Source: Mesorhizobium sp. ES1-4 (GTDB taxonomy: Bacteria; Pseudomonadota; Alphaproteobacteria; Rhizobiales; Rhizobiaceae). Taken from it: 64,000 nt of DNA. The stretch spans positions 62,001 to 126,000 of the forward strand of contig NZ_JAIUGV010000001.1 of NCBI RefSeq assembly GCF_020164745.1, given 5' to 3'. The position numbers and the translations under genes were made by a program. Below the pieces are notes generated by a model that was not told the origin of the DNA, did not search any database, and saw only the letters and a program-made list of their open reading frames with translations. The stretch's first letter is position 1, and every line of letters begins with the position of its first letter. This document shows, one piece after another, positions 63,958 to 64,000 of this stretch.

Positions 63958-64000
63958 CGGCAATTTGAAGCGCGGCCGGCAAGAGTGGCATCCGTTTTTG

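Overview
The window looks like chromosomal DNA from a member of the Rhizobiales, most probably Mesorhizobium or a close relative. The reasons are high GC content, Mesorhizobium-like protein sequences, a RIME-type intergenic mosaic repeat, and the order tuf, tRNA-Trp, secE, nusG, rplKAJL, rpoBC, rpsLG, fusA, tuf, S10/spc genes that is typical of alphaproteobacteria. The genus is an inference from recognition, not from a search.

Layout. 1-5.7 kb: the nadK gene (cut by the window edge), then a surface-glycan group: a UDP-glucuronate decarboxylase-like epimerase, UDP-galactopyranose mutase (glf) and two putative glycosyltransferases. 5.9-14.5 kb: two facing transport operons. The plus-strand one encodes a PotD/PotF-like binding protein, an amidase and a TetR regulator. 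The minus-strand one encodes a second binding protein, two permeases, an ATPase and a metallo-beta-lactamase-fold hydrolase, with a divergent TetR gene and two palindromic operators between. 15.3-17.8 kb: a mosaic of mobile-element debris (IS481-type and IS256-type remnants, a Lar-like zinc ribbon, a glycosyltransferase, an XRE regulator, two long stem-loops) ending at the 3' end of a tRNA-Thr gene, which suggests an eroded tRNA-targeted island. 17.9-19.7 kb: small exported proteins, including a His-rich pair sharing an ECF-like promoter. 19.7-24.5 kb: the glyoxylate-to-glycerate pathway (IclR regulator, gcl, hyi, glxR). 24.6-32.9 kb: rlmB, tRNA-Tyr, small hypothetical genes, an EmrAB-type efflux pair, tRNA-Gly, YidB-like and GlsB/YeaQ-like stress proteins and a DMT transporter.

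33.1-64 kb is the core information-processing block: tuf (copy 1), tRNA-Trp, secE, nusG, rplK, rplA, rplJ, rplL, rpoB, rpoC; a short insert (O-methyltransferase, galactose dehydrogenase-like oxidoreductase, small acidic protein); then rpsL, rpsG, fusA, tuf (copy 2) and an uninterrupted S10/spc run from rpsJ to rplO, with secY expected just outside. The two EF-Tu proteins are identical although the genes lie about 20 kb apart.

The core is ordinary. The most interesting parts are the tRNA-Thr-bounded mosaic with its tandem hairpins, the paired operators in the amine/amide uptake locus, the duplicated ECF-like promoter ahead of the His-rich exported proteins, and a 15-bp tandem duplication across the rpsL stop codon. 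I see no CRISPR array and no clearly new multi-gene system.
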